Source: Janthinobacterium sp. (lineage in GTDB: Bacteria > Pseudomonadota > Gammaproteobacteria > Burkholderiales > Burkholderiaceae_D). From it: DNA of 37,764 nt. The stretch covers positions 1 to 37,764 of the forward strand of contig NZ_RFSK01000057.1 in assembly GCF_009923995.1 (NCBI RefSeq). The letters run 5' to 3'. This document shows, one piece after another, positions 6,908-16,123 of the stretch; the first letter of the stretch is position 1; each line of letters opens with the position of its first letter. Below the pieces are notes generated by a model, which did no database searches, was not told the origin of the DNA, and saw only the letters and a program-made list of their open reading frames with translations. A program made the translations under genes and the position numbers.

Positions 6908-7963
6908 TTACACCAGGTCGCGCAGGGCAGCCATCAGGGCCGCGCATTCGCCCACGTTGCCGATGCTGATGCGCAGATACTGGCTGATGCGGGGTGCGTT
7001 GAAATGGCGCACGATCACGGAGCGGGCGCGCAGGCCGGCGGCCAGTTGCGCCGCGTCATGCTGCGGGTGGCGGGCAAACACGAAGTTGGCCACCGACGGC
7101 AGCACCTCGAAGCCCAGCGATGCCAGGTCCGCCGTCAGCTGCTCGCGGCTGGCGATGACGGCCTGGCGCGTGTGCTGGAAATACGTTTCGTCGTGCAGCG
7201 AGGCGACGGCGCCGGCCAGCGCCAGCCGGTCCAGCGGATACGAGTTGAAACTGTTCTTCACCCGCTCCAGCGCCTCGATCAGGTCCGGGTGGCCAAAGGC
7301 GCAACCTACGCGCAAGCCGGCCAGCGAACGCGACTTCGAGAATGTCTGCACCACCAGCAGGTTGGGATAGCGCTCGACCAGGGCCACCGCGCTCTCGCCG
7401 CCGAAGTCCACATACGCCTCATCGACCACCACCACGGCGTCGGGATGGTCGCGCAACAGGGTTTCCACGCCGGCCAGCGGCAAGTCCACGCCCGTGGGCG
7501 CATTGGGATTCGGAAAGATGATGGCGCCGCACGGCCCCCGGTAGTCTTGCGGACGGATGCGCATGGACTCGTCGAGCGCTACCGTGCGGTAATCGATGCC
7601 GTACAGCTTGCAATACACGGGATAGAAGCTGTAGCTGATGTCGGGGAACAGCAGCGGCGCGTCATGCTTGAGCAGGGCCATGAAGGCCAGCGCCAGCACT
7701 TCGTCGGAACCGTTGCCGACAAACACTTGCTCGCTGCGCAGGCCGTGGTAGGCGGCCAGGGCTTGCTTCAGTTCGCTGGCGGACGGGTCCGGGTAGAGGC
7801 GCAGGCTGTCGTCGGCGGCTTCGCGCAGGACGGCCAGCACCTGCGGCGACGGGCCATAGGGGTTTTCGTTGGTGTTGAGTTTGACCAGGTCGGGCAGCTT
7901 GGGCTGCTCACCGGGGACGTAGGGGGTCAGCTCGCTGACGATGGTGCTCCAGAATCGGCTCAT
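6908..7963 (-). CDS. hisC: Histidinol-phosphate aminotransferase
   Basis: The 351-residue fold-type I PLP enzyme transfers the amino group from glutamate to imidazole-acetol phosphate in histidine synthesis. Visible marks are [12 protein letters not shown] near the start, the PNPNAPTG loop (151-158), D181 and Y184 in [10 protein letters not shown], and the Schiff-base lysine K210 in [15 protein letters not shown]. Length and order fit HisC. No other histidine gene is nearby, so this may be a scattered hisC or a second copy, which in some bacteria also acts on aromatic amino acids. The start codon has no strong ribosome site, but the homologous N-terminus ([12 protein letters not shown]) begins shortly after it. 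Confidence 0.93.
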   Translation of the reverse strand: MSRFWSTIVSELTPYVPGEQPKLPDLVKLNTNENPYGPSPQVLAVLREAADDSLRLYPDPSASELKQALAAYHGLRSEQVFVGNGSDEVLALAFMALLKHDAPLLFPDISYSFYPVYCKLYGIDYRTVALDESMRIRPQDYRGPCGAIIFPNPNAPTGVDLPLAGVETLLRDHPDAVVVVDEAYVDFGGESAVALVERYPNLLVVQTFSKSRSLAGLRVGCAFGHPDLIEALERVKNSFNSYPLDRLALAGAVASLHDETYFQHTRQAVIASREQLTADLASLGFEVLPSVANFVFARHPQHDAAQLAAGLRARSVIVRHFNAPRISQYLRISIGNVGECAALMAALRDLV

Positions 7964-8089
7964 TGCTTGGGTTCGCGGGATGGGGGATCGGGTAGATTAC
8001 CATAGGCTGAGGAGGGTCAAGGCGGGCGCCATCGGCAAGGGGTAGCGTGGACAGCATCGGCATCGGCCCCAGACTGAAGAGGACGTGGC

Positions 8090-8710
8090 ATGAACAGCAT
8101 GCACAAGCTGAGCGATACGCGGTCGCGGCATGGCGCGCTGACGCAACAGTCACGCCAGCGCAAGATCAATGCGTGGCTGCAGGTCGCAGCCAGTCTCAGC
8201 GAACAGATCACCGTCGAATTGCAGACTGCCACAGACCAGCTACAGGGCGAAGAAATCGCCGACTTGCAGCACGTGATGGCGCTGGCGCAACGCTTGGCAA
8301 GCAATAGCAAAGCCATGCGCGATACCCTCGGGACACTGTTTGACAGCGGTGAAAAAAGCGAGGAGCATGCAGTGACAAGCACGGAGGATGACGCCATGGA
8401 CGAGCAAGTCAACGCACTGGCAACAGACATGGCCAGTGTAAAACTGGACGTTAAGGATATAAACGCCGATGTGGCTGACATCAAGGTGGATGTGGCTGGT
8501 CTCAAGGTGGATGTTGCTGGCGTGAAAACGGATGTCGGCGTTCTCAAGACGGATGTCAGTGGCTTGAAACTGGACCTCGCTGTGGTGCGCTCCAATTATG
8601 CGACCAGGTCCGATGTGGCTGAGGCGAAGTCGGCTGTCATCCTGTCGTGTGTGGGAACGATCATTGCCATGGCAGGCGTGGCGTTTGCGGTGGCCAAGCT
8701 GGTGCACTAG
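8090..8710 (+). CDS. Orphan coiled-coil protein with heptad tandem repeats and a C-terminal membrane anchor
   Basis: The product has 206 residues and no family I recognise. Residues 1-100 are helical and polar. Residues ~114-162 are seven or more seven-residue repeats of the type V-A-G-L-K-V-D, ideal for a parallel coiled coil. Residues ~182-204 (VILSCVGTIIAMAGVAFAVA) form a single membrane helix at the C-terminus. The repeats are encoded by seven 21-bp DNA units at 8429-8575. The gene stands alone on the plus strand between hisC and tRNA-Ser, behind an AGAGG ribosome site. Its codon use is less G+C-rich than its neighbours. This layout resembles small phage or toxin-associated coiled-coil/TM proteins, but no function can be assigned. 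Confidence 0.8.
   Translation: MNSMHKLSDTRSRHGALTQQSRQRKINAWLQVAASLSEQITVELQTATDQLQGEEIADLQHVMALAQRLASNSKAMRDTLGTLFDSGEKSEEHAVTSTEDDAMDEQVNALATDMASVKLDVKDINADVADIKVDVAGLKVDVAGVKTDVGVLKTDVSGLKLDLAVVRSNYATRSDVAEAKSAVILSCVGTIIAMAGVAFAVAKLVH
8429..8575 (+). repeat. Seven in-frame 21-bp units encoding a heptad repeat
   Basis: Seven 21-bp units follow each other without gaps, beginning at 8429, 8450, 8471, 8492, 8513, 8534 and 8555. The two at 8471 and 8492 are nearly identical (GTGGCTG...CTCAAGGTGGAT type), while the outer ones have diverged. Each encodes one heptad ending in Asp or a similar polar residue. Confidence 0.85.
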
Positions 8711-8834
8711 CGCTTGCGGTAGTGGGCGGCTGGCTTTTCAACCCTGAATGGAGGAAAAATCGCCTTGCGCTGCGCGCTTTGGGCGGTTTTTCTACCTGGA
8801 CTTTGCGCTGGTGGCCTTTTAACCTTGCGGGAAT

Positions 8835-8858
8835 AAAAAAAGCTCCCTTGCGGGAGCT
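8835..8858 (-). terminator. Rho-independent terminator of the first tRNA-Ser
   Basis: AGCTCCC (8841-8847) pairs with GGGAGCT (8852-8858) around TTGC. On the minus strand it is followed directly by a T-run (8835-8840). It is 14 nt past the tRNA 3' end and has the same sequence as the terminator after the second copy. Confidence 0.9.
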
Positions 8859-8870
8859 TCTTCTATGTAT

Positions 8871-8962
<92 letters not shown>

Positions 8963-9271
8963 GTTTACTGCGGTCTATTCATCCAAACTGGCATGCCTGT
9001 TTGAACGAGGCGCTATTTTAGCATGGGCATTGTTCAGTTGGGTAGGGGTTTTATTGGCGATTTGCAACTGCGGGCGGCTAGCCCAAGCAAAAAACTAATT
9101 GGGCGATTCGGGGAGCCTCGCGCGAGGCGCTGTTCGTCTTTGTAGAGGCCGCCTTGGTGCATGCGTGAAAACCAATTTGACGATTCGGAGAGCCTCGCGC
9201 GAGTACGCGCTCGTCTTCGAATCCCACGCGCAAGGCGCGCAGGCGCCTTGCTCCTCTTCGCCGCCACAAAT
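8963..9271. other. Spacer between the two tRNA-Ser genes, no convincing gene
   Basis: This stretch of about 310 nt holds a TAAAAT -10 candidate for the first tRNA (9015-9020) and two diverged 48-bp direct repeats. A T-arm-like segment (TTCGAATCCCAC at 9215-9226, plus strand) may be a relic of a broken tRNA-Ser copy in the opposite direction. Several short ORFs cross it, but they have low-complexity Arg/Ala composition and no ribosome site. It is best seen as a decayed duplication. Confidence 0.5.
9093..9217 (+). repeat. Two diverged 48-bp direct repeats between tRNA-Ser copies
   Basis: 9093-9140 and 9170-9217 align without gaps, 38 of 48 bases identical. The best-kept core is CGATTCGG-G-GAGCCTCGCGCGAG, and both copies end in CGTCTT. 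Each contains the palindrome CTCGCGCGAG. They are 77 bp apart. Confidence 0.75.
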
Positions 9272-9295
9272 AAAAAAAGCTCCCTTGCGGGAGCT
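9272..9295 (-). terminator. Rho-independent terminator of the second tRNA-Ser
   Basis: AGCTCCC (9278-9284) and GGGAGCT (9289-9295) form the same hairpin as at 8841-8858, with a T-run on the minus strand at 9272-9277. It is 14 nt after the tRNA 3' end. Confidence 0.9.
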
Positions 9296-9307
9296 TTCTC
9301 TATTTGT

Positions 9308-9399
<92 letters not shown>

Positions 9400-9440
9400 A
9401 TTTACTGCGGTCTTTTCCCGCATTGCTGCGAGAAGGCAAG

Positions 9441-9446
9441 ATTATA
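9441..9446 (-). promoter_or_regulatory. -10 box of the tRNA-Ser copy 2 promoter
   Basis: A perfect TATAAT on the minus strand sits about 42 nt upstream of the mature tRNA end, inside the short gap after the serS stop codon. The -35 is poor (TTCCAT at 16-nt spacing). A G+C-rich stretch follows the -10, as is common in stable-RNA promoters. Confidence 0.55.
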
Positions 9447-9510
9447 GCAGCCGCTTGAGAAAATGGAAGGACTATTTTTCGCCTTCCATTCACCGGGCTG
9501 CCTGAAGCTT

Positions 9511-10860
<1,350 letters not shown>

Positions 10861-10947
10861 TTATGAGTTTTGCACACGGCCCGCCATCGTCATGGCAGCC
10901 TGGCTGGGCACCCGCGCCCGCTTTACATCCAATGCTCAGGCTGGTGC

Positions 10948-11151
10948 TCAGATAAAGGCCGCTTTTTCGGCAGCCGTCAGGCGGCGGGCGCTGACGGTCA
11001 CGACTGGCATCTTGCTGTCGGCGGCCTGGGCGATCACGGTGGTGCTGGCGCTCACTTCGAGCGTATTCGCGCCGGCGGTGGCGAAGCTGGCGCCAACGGC
11101 GATGACGGCGGCGGCGACGAAGGCGATTTCCATGTTTTTCAGTGCGTTCAT
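10948..11151 (-). CDS. Small secreted protein of unknown function (67 aa)
   Basis: The start is fixed by AGGAG 8 nt before an ATG at 11151; the longer open frame upstream is not coding. The product begins MNALKNMEIAFVAAAVIAVG followed by ASFATA, a typical signal peptide. A mature part of about 40 residues ends in VVTVSARRLTAAEKAAFI. I do not recognise a named family. Short exported proteins with a V-V-T-V-x-A-(K/R)-R-L-x-A-x-E-K tail are common in Oxalobacteraceae as hypothetical proteins. It lies between serS and the MocR-type gene, all on the minus strand, and just after the first copy of the 114-bp repeat. Confidence 0.65.
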   Translation of the reverse strand: MNALKNMEIAFVAAAVIAVGASFATAGANTLEVSASTTVIAQAADSKMPVVTVSARRLTAAEKAAFI

Positions 11152-11310
11152 GATGTAACTCCTGGTTGGTTTGTGCGTTTGACTGCGGTTGGTATGGTGG
11201 TACTTTAGCCAACGCGCCGGCAAGACGCCACCGGCTTGCGACCAGCGGCGAAAAACAGGGAGCGAACGGTGAAAAACGGGGACTGAAGGGAAAACAAGGG
11301 AATGAACAAC

Positions 11311-11424
11311 GCCTGACAAAACCGTAGCGAGCGGCAGTGATTTGTGGCTAAGAAGCGCAACTGTGCTGTAGCACCGTGAGCATCGCAGGCCGCAAAGCGC
11401 GCCGCGCAGTAGGTTTTGACAGGC
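11311..11424 (-). repeat. 114-bp dispersed structured element, copy 1
   Basis: Terminal inverted repeats GCCTGACAAAACC (11311-11323) and GGTTTTGACAGGC (11412-11424) pair at 12 of 13 positions. Inside, TTTGTGGC (11341-11348) pairs with GCCGCAAA (11389-11396), and GTGC-TGTA-GCAC (11363-11374) forms the tip. It begins 3 nt after the stop codon of the MocR-type gene, in the same direction. It is related to 21648-21759 and 36597-36710. Confidence 0.85.
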
Positions 11425-11427
11425 CTT

Positions 11428-12843
11428 CTACAAGGCGTCCTTGACCAGATGCCCCAGGCGGCCGATGGCCTGCTCGATGCGCGGCGTCCACGCATTGCCG
11501 CAATTGAGGCGCAGATAGTTGCCGAACTTGCCCGAGGCGGAGAACAGCTGGCCCGGCATGAAGGCCACCCCGTCGGCGATCGCCTTGCCGTGCAGGGCCA
11601 GCGCGTCGACCTGGGGCGGCATCTGCACCCACAGCACGAAACCGCCCTGCGGTTCGGACAGCATGCAGTCCGCCGGAAAGTGGGCGGCGACAGCGTCGGA
11701 CATGCGGGCGATGCGCTGCACCAGGGTACGCCGCATCTTGCGCAGCTGCTGGTCGTAGCTGCTGCCCTCCAAAAAGTCGGCCAGCACGGCCTGGAAGAAA
11801 TGGCTGGTGGCACCGCTGGACACGGTTTTCAGCAGGGCCACTTCCTGCGCGTAGCGCCCGGCCAGCACGTAGCCCACGCGCGAGGCGGGCGTGATGGCCT
11901 TGGAAAACGAGGAGCACAACAAGACGTTGCCGCTCGTATCGTAGGCCTTCACGGGCCAGGGCCGCTGCGGGGCAAAGCACAGGTCGCCGTACACGTCGTC
12001 TTCCACCAGCGGCACATTGAATTCCGACAGCAGTCCCGCCAGCCGCTTCTTGTTTTCTTCCGGCATGACGCAACCGAGCGGGTTGTTCGCGTTGGGCACG
12101 AACAGGCACGCTTGCACGAGGCCGGCGCGCAGGGCCAGTTCCAGCGCATCGAGCGACGGCCCCGTCTTCGGGTCCGTGGGAATTTCCAGCGCCTTCATGC
12201 CCAGGCTTTCGATCATTTGCAGCAGCACGAAATACGTGGCCGACTCGATGGCGATGGTGTCGCCCGGCCGGGCCACGGCGCGCAGGCACAGGCTGATCGC
12301 TTCCGTGCAGGAGTTCGTCACGACGATCTCCTCCGGGTCCAGCTTGCCCCAGTCCAGGGCGCGGCGCGTGACCTGGCGCAGGAAGTTACCTTCGCTGATG
12401 TCATAGCAGCTGACTTTGCTCAACAAGGCGGGCTCGCGCCGCGCCACGGCGCTGATGGTGCGCTGCATGCGCTTGATCGGCAGGATTTCGTCGGGCGGCC
12501 ATGCCGTGCCCAGCTGTACCACGTCGCGCGTCTCGTTCTCCTTCAGCACGCGCATCAGCAGGTTGTTGATGCCGACGAAGGCCGGCTCCTTCAGGTGCGG
12601 CGCGTCGGCGCTGCACGGGCGGCGCGGCGCCCGGTGGCGCACGAAATAGCCGGACTGGGGCCGCGCATCGACCTGCCCCCGGTCTTCCATCAGGCGCAGG
12701 GCTTGCATCACCGTACTGATGGAAATACGCTTCTGCTGCGCCAGGTGGCGGATGGATGGCAGGCGGTCGCCGGGCGCGAACACGCGCGCGTCGATCAGCG
12801 CACCCAGCTCGTTGGCCAGGTGCTCGTACAGATTCAGGTGCAT
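11428..12843 (-). CDS. MocR-type regulator: GntR winged helix fused to class I aminotransferase domain
   Basis: The 471-residue product has an N-terminal GntR-type winged helix (residues 1-70, with PGDRLPSIRHLAQQKRISIST). It continues as a complete fold-type I PLP domain with NANNPLGCV, EDDVYGDL and the PLP lysine K315 in SSFSKAITPASRVGYVLAG. MocR regulators use PLP as a ligand and often control amine, amino acid or vitamin B6 genes. The second of two close ATGs (12843) is chosen because GAAGGG lies at the right distance from it. The gene is divergent from the DUF2917-SDR pair, its likely target. The 114-bp repeat starts 3 nt after its stop. Confidence 0.93.
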   Translation of the reverse strand: MHLNLYEHLANELGALIDARVFAPGDRLPSIRHLAQQKRISISTVMQALRLMEDRGQVDARPQSGYFVRHRAPRRPCSADAPHLKEPAFVGINNLLMRVLKENETRDVVQLGTAWPPDEILPIKRMQRTISAVARREPALLSKVSCYDISEGNFLRQVTRRALDWGKLDPEEIVVTNSCTEAISLCLRAVARPGDTIAIESATYFVLLQMIESLGMKALEIPTDPKTGPSLDALELALRAGLVQACLFVPNANNPLGCVMPEENKKRLAGLLSEFNVPLVEDDVYGDLCFAPQRPWPVKAYDTSGNVLLCSSFSKAITPASRVGYVLAGRYAQEVALLKTVSSGATSHFFQAVLADFLEGSSYDQQLRKMRRTLVQRIARMSDAVAAHFPADCMLSEPQGGFVLWVQMPPQVDALALHGKAIADGVAFMPGQLFSASGKFGNYLRLNCGNAWTPRIEQAIGRLGHLVKDAL

Positions 12844-12887
12844 GGTCATCCCTTCAGTATGCGGCGGCAACGTCGTGCCGGCACAGA

Positions 12888-12938
12888 TACAGTTGCCCGA
12901 TTTTTTGACAAGCACAGTGTACGATGAAGCCCACTGTA
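12888..12938. promoter_or_regulatory. Candidate MocR operators in the divergent promoter region
   Basis: TACAGT (12888-12893) and ACTGTA (12933-12938) are inverted copies. A further ACAGT at 12914-12918 is 25 bp from the first. Half sites arranged this way in a divergent promoter region are typical targets of MocR-family regulators. On the minus strand TTGTCA (12907-12912) and TATCTG (12884-12889), 17 nt apart, could be the regulator's own promoter, overlapping the first half site. Confidence 0.4.
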
Positions 12939-13023
12939 TTCATGACAATTTCGTTTTCCTGCATCTGTTCTCCTTGTCCCCCAGGGCCTAAGCTGTTCCT
13001 GTCCGCCCACCAGGAGTTTCGCC

Positions 13024-13314
13024 ATGCACAACGACCACGAACTGCGCCCGCAACATCCCCTGCGCCTGGAAAAGGCGGACAGTGCCGTGATCGAATGCCT
13101 GCATGGCACGGCCTGGATCACGGCCTACGCCCAGTTCGACGACTGCGTGCTGCGCAGCGGCGAACGCTATACGATACCGAACGGGGGACTGGTGCTGGTG
13201 GAAGCCGTGGGCAGCGGACGCATCCGCGTGCATGGCCCCGCCGCGCACCACTCCATCTGGCAACGCCTGTTGGCGGGGACCTTTCCCACATTGATGACCA
13301 CAAGGAATACATGA
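13024..13314 (+). CDS. DUF2917 domain protein
   Basis: The 96-residue protein has the DUF2917 pattern: an N-terminal hydrophilic lead, then IECLHGTAWITAYAQFDDCVLRSGERYTIPNGGLVLVEAVGSGRIRVHG, a small cupin-like beta domain. The function of the family is unknown. In Burkholderiales it is often found beside MocR-type or other regulators. CAGGAG precedes the ATG. The stop overlaps the ATG of the dehydrogenase gene as ATGA, so the two are translationally coupled. It is divergent from the MocR gene. Confidence 0.85.
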   Translation: MHNDHELRPQHPLRLEKADSAVIECLHGTAWITAYAQFDDCVLRSGERYTIPNGGLVLVEAVGSGRIRVHGPAAHHSIWQRLLAGTFPTLMTTRNT

Positions 13315-14069
13315 ATCAGGCAACACGGAATCAAGCAACCCCGCCTTTGCGCGTCCTCGTCACGGGCGCCGCCGGCGTCATCGGCACCGTTTTCTGGAAG
13401 AGCCGGCACGGGGAATTCTCCCTGCGCCTGGCCGACCTGCACACCGGCAAGCTGGCCGAAGCGCCCTGCCCGTCCATGCAGCTCGACGTGGGCGATTACG
13501 CCGCCTGCCTGGCCGCCTGCGCCGATATCGACGCGGTGCTGCACCTGGCCGGTGTGCCCCACGCCAGCGCCGATTTCGACACGCAGCTGCTGCAGCCGAA
13601 CATCATCGGCACGCACAACATCTTCCGCGCGGCGCAGGCGCAGGGCGTAGAACGGGTGGTATTTGCCAGCAGTGCGCAAGCCATCGAGGGCTATCCGCTT
13701 GATATGCAGGTGCACGAGCACATGCCGGCCCGGCCCGCCAATATGTATGGCGCCAGCAAGGCCTTCGGCGAAGGCGTGGCCTCCGCGTTCGCGCACCAGC
13801 ATGGCATGACGGCGATCGCCGTGCGCATCGCCAACGTGGCACGGTTTGCGCCAGGTCAACAGCACAGCGCGCGCGACATCGCCGCCTTCATCAGCGAACG
13901 CGACGTGGTGCAATTGCTGGCCTGCTGCCTCAGCGCCGACGTGCCAGCCGGCTACCACGTCGTGCATGGGGTGTCGGACAACCGTTATAAACGGCTGTCG
14001 ATCGCGGCCACGCGCCAGCTGGTGGGCTACGCGCCGCAGGATGACGGGTTTACCCTGCTGGGACTGTAG
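13311..14069 (+). CDS. NAD(P)-dependent epimerase/dehydrogenase (extended SDR, uronate dehydrogenase-like)
   Basis: The 252-residue SDR has the cofactor motif GAAGVIG (19-25) and the catalytic Y146xxxK150 pair in MYGASKAFGE. Segments AVLHLAGVPH and VVFASSAQAIEGY are typical of extended SDRs. The overall pattern, with a C-terminal YHVVHGVSDN and LVGYAPQDD, most resembles uronate dehydrogenase and related sugar dehydrogenases. The substrate is not certain. The start is set by the ATGA overlap with the DUF2917 gene; longer frames upstream would run through that gene in another frame. Its stop codon is only 2 nt from that of the convergent rarA. Confidence 0.85.
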   Translation: MNQATRNQATPPLRVLVTGAAGVIGTVFWKSRHGEFSLRLADLHTGKLAEAPCPSMQLDVGDYAACLAACADIDAVLHLAGVPHASADFDTQLLQPNIIGTHNIFRAAQAQGVERVVFASSAQAIEGYPLDMQVHEHMPARPANMYGASKAFGEGVASAFAHQHGMTAIAVRIANVARFAPGQQHSARDIAAFISERDVVQLLACCLSADVPAGYHVVHGVSDNRYKRLSIAATRQLVGYAPQDDGFTLLGL

Positions 14070-14071
14070 CG

Positions 14072-15391
14072 TCAGCCCTTGCCAGCGGGCTTTCCTGCTT
14101 TTCTGTCCAGCTCGCGCAGCCACGCCAGCTTGTCGGCGATCTTGCTCTCCAGGCCACGCGGCACGGGCTGGTACCAGCCCGGCTCGGCCATGCCGTCCGG
14201 GAAATAGGTCTCGCCGGCCGCATACGCATCGGGTTCGTCGTGCGCGTAGCGGTAGGCGTGGCCGTAGCCCAGTTCCTTCATCAGCTTGGTCGGCGCATTG
14301 CGCAAGTGCACGGGCACTTCCTTGGACTTGTCTTTCTTGACGAAGGCCATGGCCGTGTTGAAGGCGTTGTAGCCGGCATTGCTCTTCGCGGCAATGGCCA
14401 GATAGATCACGGCCTGGCCCAGGGCCAGCTCGCCTTCGGGCGAACCGAGACGCTCATAGGTTTCCGCCGCGTCGTTGGCCATGGTCAAGGCGCGGGGGTC
14501 GGCCAGGCCGATATCTTCCCAGGCCATGCGCACGATGCGCCGCGACAGGTAGCGAGGGTCGGCGCCGCCATCGATCATGCGGCAAAACCAGTACAGGGCC
14601 GCGTCCGGGTTCGAGCCGCGCACGGACTTGTGCAGGGCGGAAATCTGGTCATAGAAATTGTCGCCGCCCTTGTCGAAGCGGCGCGAATTCAAGGTAAGCG
14701 CGTTGTCGACGAAGGCCGCGTCGATGGTGGTCGTGCCCGTCGAGCTGGCGGCCGTCTCGGCCTGCTCCAGCAAATTCAGGAAGCGCCGCGCATCGCCGTC
14801 CGCATAGCCGATCAGGGTGTCGGCCGCCGCCTCATCGAAGGTCAGGTGCGTCAGGGCGGAACTTTGCGCCTTGGCCAGCAGCTGCCTCATTTCGTCCTCG
14901 TTGAGCGATTTCAAGACATACACTTGCGCGCGCGACAGCAGCGCGGAGTTCACTTCAAAGCTGGGATTTTCCGTCGTCGCGCCGATGAAGGTCACGAGGC
15001 CCGATTCGACGAAAGGCAGCAAGGCGTCCTGTTGCGACTTATTAAACCGGTGGATTTCGTCGACGAACAGCAAGGTGTGCTTGCCGAACTGGTCCAGGCT
15101 GTGGCGGGCCTGGTCCATGGCGGCGCGGATATCCTTCACGCCCGCAAACACGGCCGACAGGGCGATGAATTCGCTGTCAAACGCATTCGCCATCAGGCGC
15201 GCCAGGGTGGTCTTGCCCACGCCGGGCGGGCCCCACAGGATCATGGAATGGGCCTTGCCCGCCTCGAACGCGAGGCGCAGGGGCTTGCCCGCGCCCAGCA
15301 GATGCGTCTGGCCGATGACTTCGTTCAGGGTGGATGGCCGCAAGGCCTCGGCCAGCGGCTGGCGCGGTGCGGTGGAAAAGAGATCCGCCAT
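14072..15391 (-). CDS. rarA: Replication-associated recombination protein A (RarA/MgsA), AAA+ ATPase
   Basis: The 439-residue AAA+ protein has Walker A GPPGVGKT (54-61), Walker B LLFVDEIHRFNKSQQD (from 107), and sensor motifs in TFIGATTENPSFEVNSALLSR. RarA family C-terminal blocks are present, including AALYWFCRMIDGGADPRYLSRR and AVIYLAIAAKSNAGYNAF. It is a clamp-loader-like ATPase acting at stalled replication forks with SSB and RecA. The start is placed at MADLFS, because the eight residues before it in the open frame (MHSYPVNI) lack conservation. It is 69 nt downstream of lolA and may be read from the ftsK-lolA transcript. Confidence 0.96.
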   Translation of the reverse strand: MADLFSTAPRQPLAEALRPSTLNEVIGQTHLLGAGKPLRLAFEAGKAHSMILWGPPGVGKTTLARLMANAFDSEFIALSAVFAGVKDIRAAMDQARHSLDQFGKHTLLFVDEIHRFNKSQQDALLPFVESGLVTFIGATTENPSFEVNSALLSRAQVYVLKSLNEDEMRQLLAKAQSSALTHLTFDEAAADTLIGYADGDARRFLNLLEQAETAASSTGTTTIDAAFVDNALTLNSRRFDKGGDNFYDQISALHKSVRGSNPDAALYWFCRMIDGGADPRYLSRRIVRMAWEDIGLADPRALTMANDAAETYERLGSPEGELALGQAVIYLAIAAKSNAGYNAFNTAMAFVKKDKSKEVPVHLRNAPTKLMKELGYGHAYRYAHDEPDAYAAGETYFPDGMAEPGWYQPVPRGLESKIADKLAWLRELDRKAGKPAGKG

Positions 15392-15460
15392 AATATTTAC
15401 CGGGTAAGAATGCAAAGGCCCCGCATGGTGCGAGGCCGGTCAATAACAGTGTGCGAAAAA

Positions 15461-16120
15461 TTAATTATTAATCACATCCGCGCCCTTGGGCATGACAAAT
15501 TTAAAATGATCGGCGGATAAGGCCGGATTTTTCTGGAAGTTCTTGAACGCCAGCACCGACGTCTGACCGAAGGAATCGCGCAATTCCATCGCTTCGGGCA
15601 CGCCGTTGCGCAGGCCGATGGTGATTTCGTCGAACGTCGTGTCCTTGGCCTTCGGCGTCGCTTTCAGCCATTCCAGGCCATCGCGCGTACCAGCCTCCGC
15701 CAGGGTGAAATTCTTTTCCAGGTCGTTGCTGCCGAACAAGATCGCGGCCGGCGAGGAGCCGAGCGCGTCGCCCAGTTTCTTCACCGTCACCTGGCTCAAG
15801 TCCTTGTCGTAGATATACAGCTTGTCGCCGTCCGCCTGCAGCAGCTGCTCGTACGGCTTCAGATACGTCCAGATGAACTTGCCCGGGCGGGCGAATTCGA
15901 ACGTGCCGCTGGCCGGCGTCGACACTTTCGCCTTGCCAGCCGCATCCGCCTTCTTGACCTGGCGCTGCACGAACTCGCCCTTGGCCGATTTGGTGCCGGC
16001 GGCGAAGCTCTTGAACTGTTCCAGGGCGCTGGCCGAGGCGCTGGCCGCGAACAGCAGGCTGCAGGCGATGCCGGCCGCGCCGACGATGATTTTTGCCACT
16101 ACACTATTTTGTTGCTTCAT
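15461..16120 (-). CDS. lolA: Outer-membrane lipoprotein carrier LolA
   Basis: The 219-residue protein has a signal peptide ([20 protein letters not shown] then [12 protein letters not shown]) and a LolA fold with [23 protein letters not shown]. It continues [48 protein letters not shown] blocks, which are typical LolA sequence. LolA shuttles lipoproteins released by LolCDE across the periplasm to LolB in the outer membrane. It follows ftsK by 3 nt and precedes rarA, an order common in proteobacteria. Confidence 0.96.
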   Translation of the reverse strand: MKQQNSVVAKIIVGAAGIACSLLFAASASASALEQFKSFAAGTKSAKGEFVQRQVKKADAAGKAKVSTPASGTFEFARPGKFIWTYLKPYEQLLQADGDKLYIYDKDLSQVTVKKLGDALGSSPAAILFGSNDLEKNFTLAEAGTRDGLEWLKATPKAKDTTFDEITIGLRNGVPEAMELRDSFGQTSVLAFKNFQKNPALSADHFKFVMPKGADVINN

Positions 16121-16123
16121 TAT

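Noticed and set aside
8429..8575. CRISPR-like regular repeats
   Set aside because: The 21-bp units follow each other without spacers and stay in frame inside a coding region, so they are protein repeats. No CRISPR array was seen in the window.
12905..12910. Perfect plus-strand TTGACA as a promoter of the DUF2917 gene
   Set aside because: No -10-like hexamer is found at 15-19 nt downstream, so it is not reported as a promoter.
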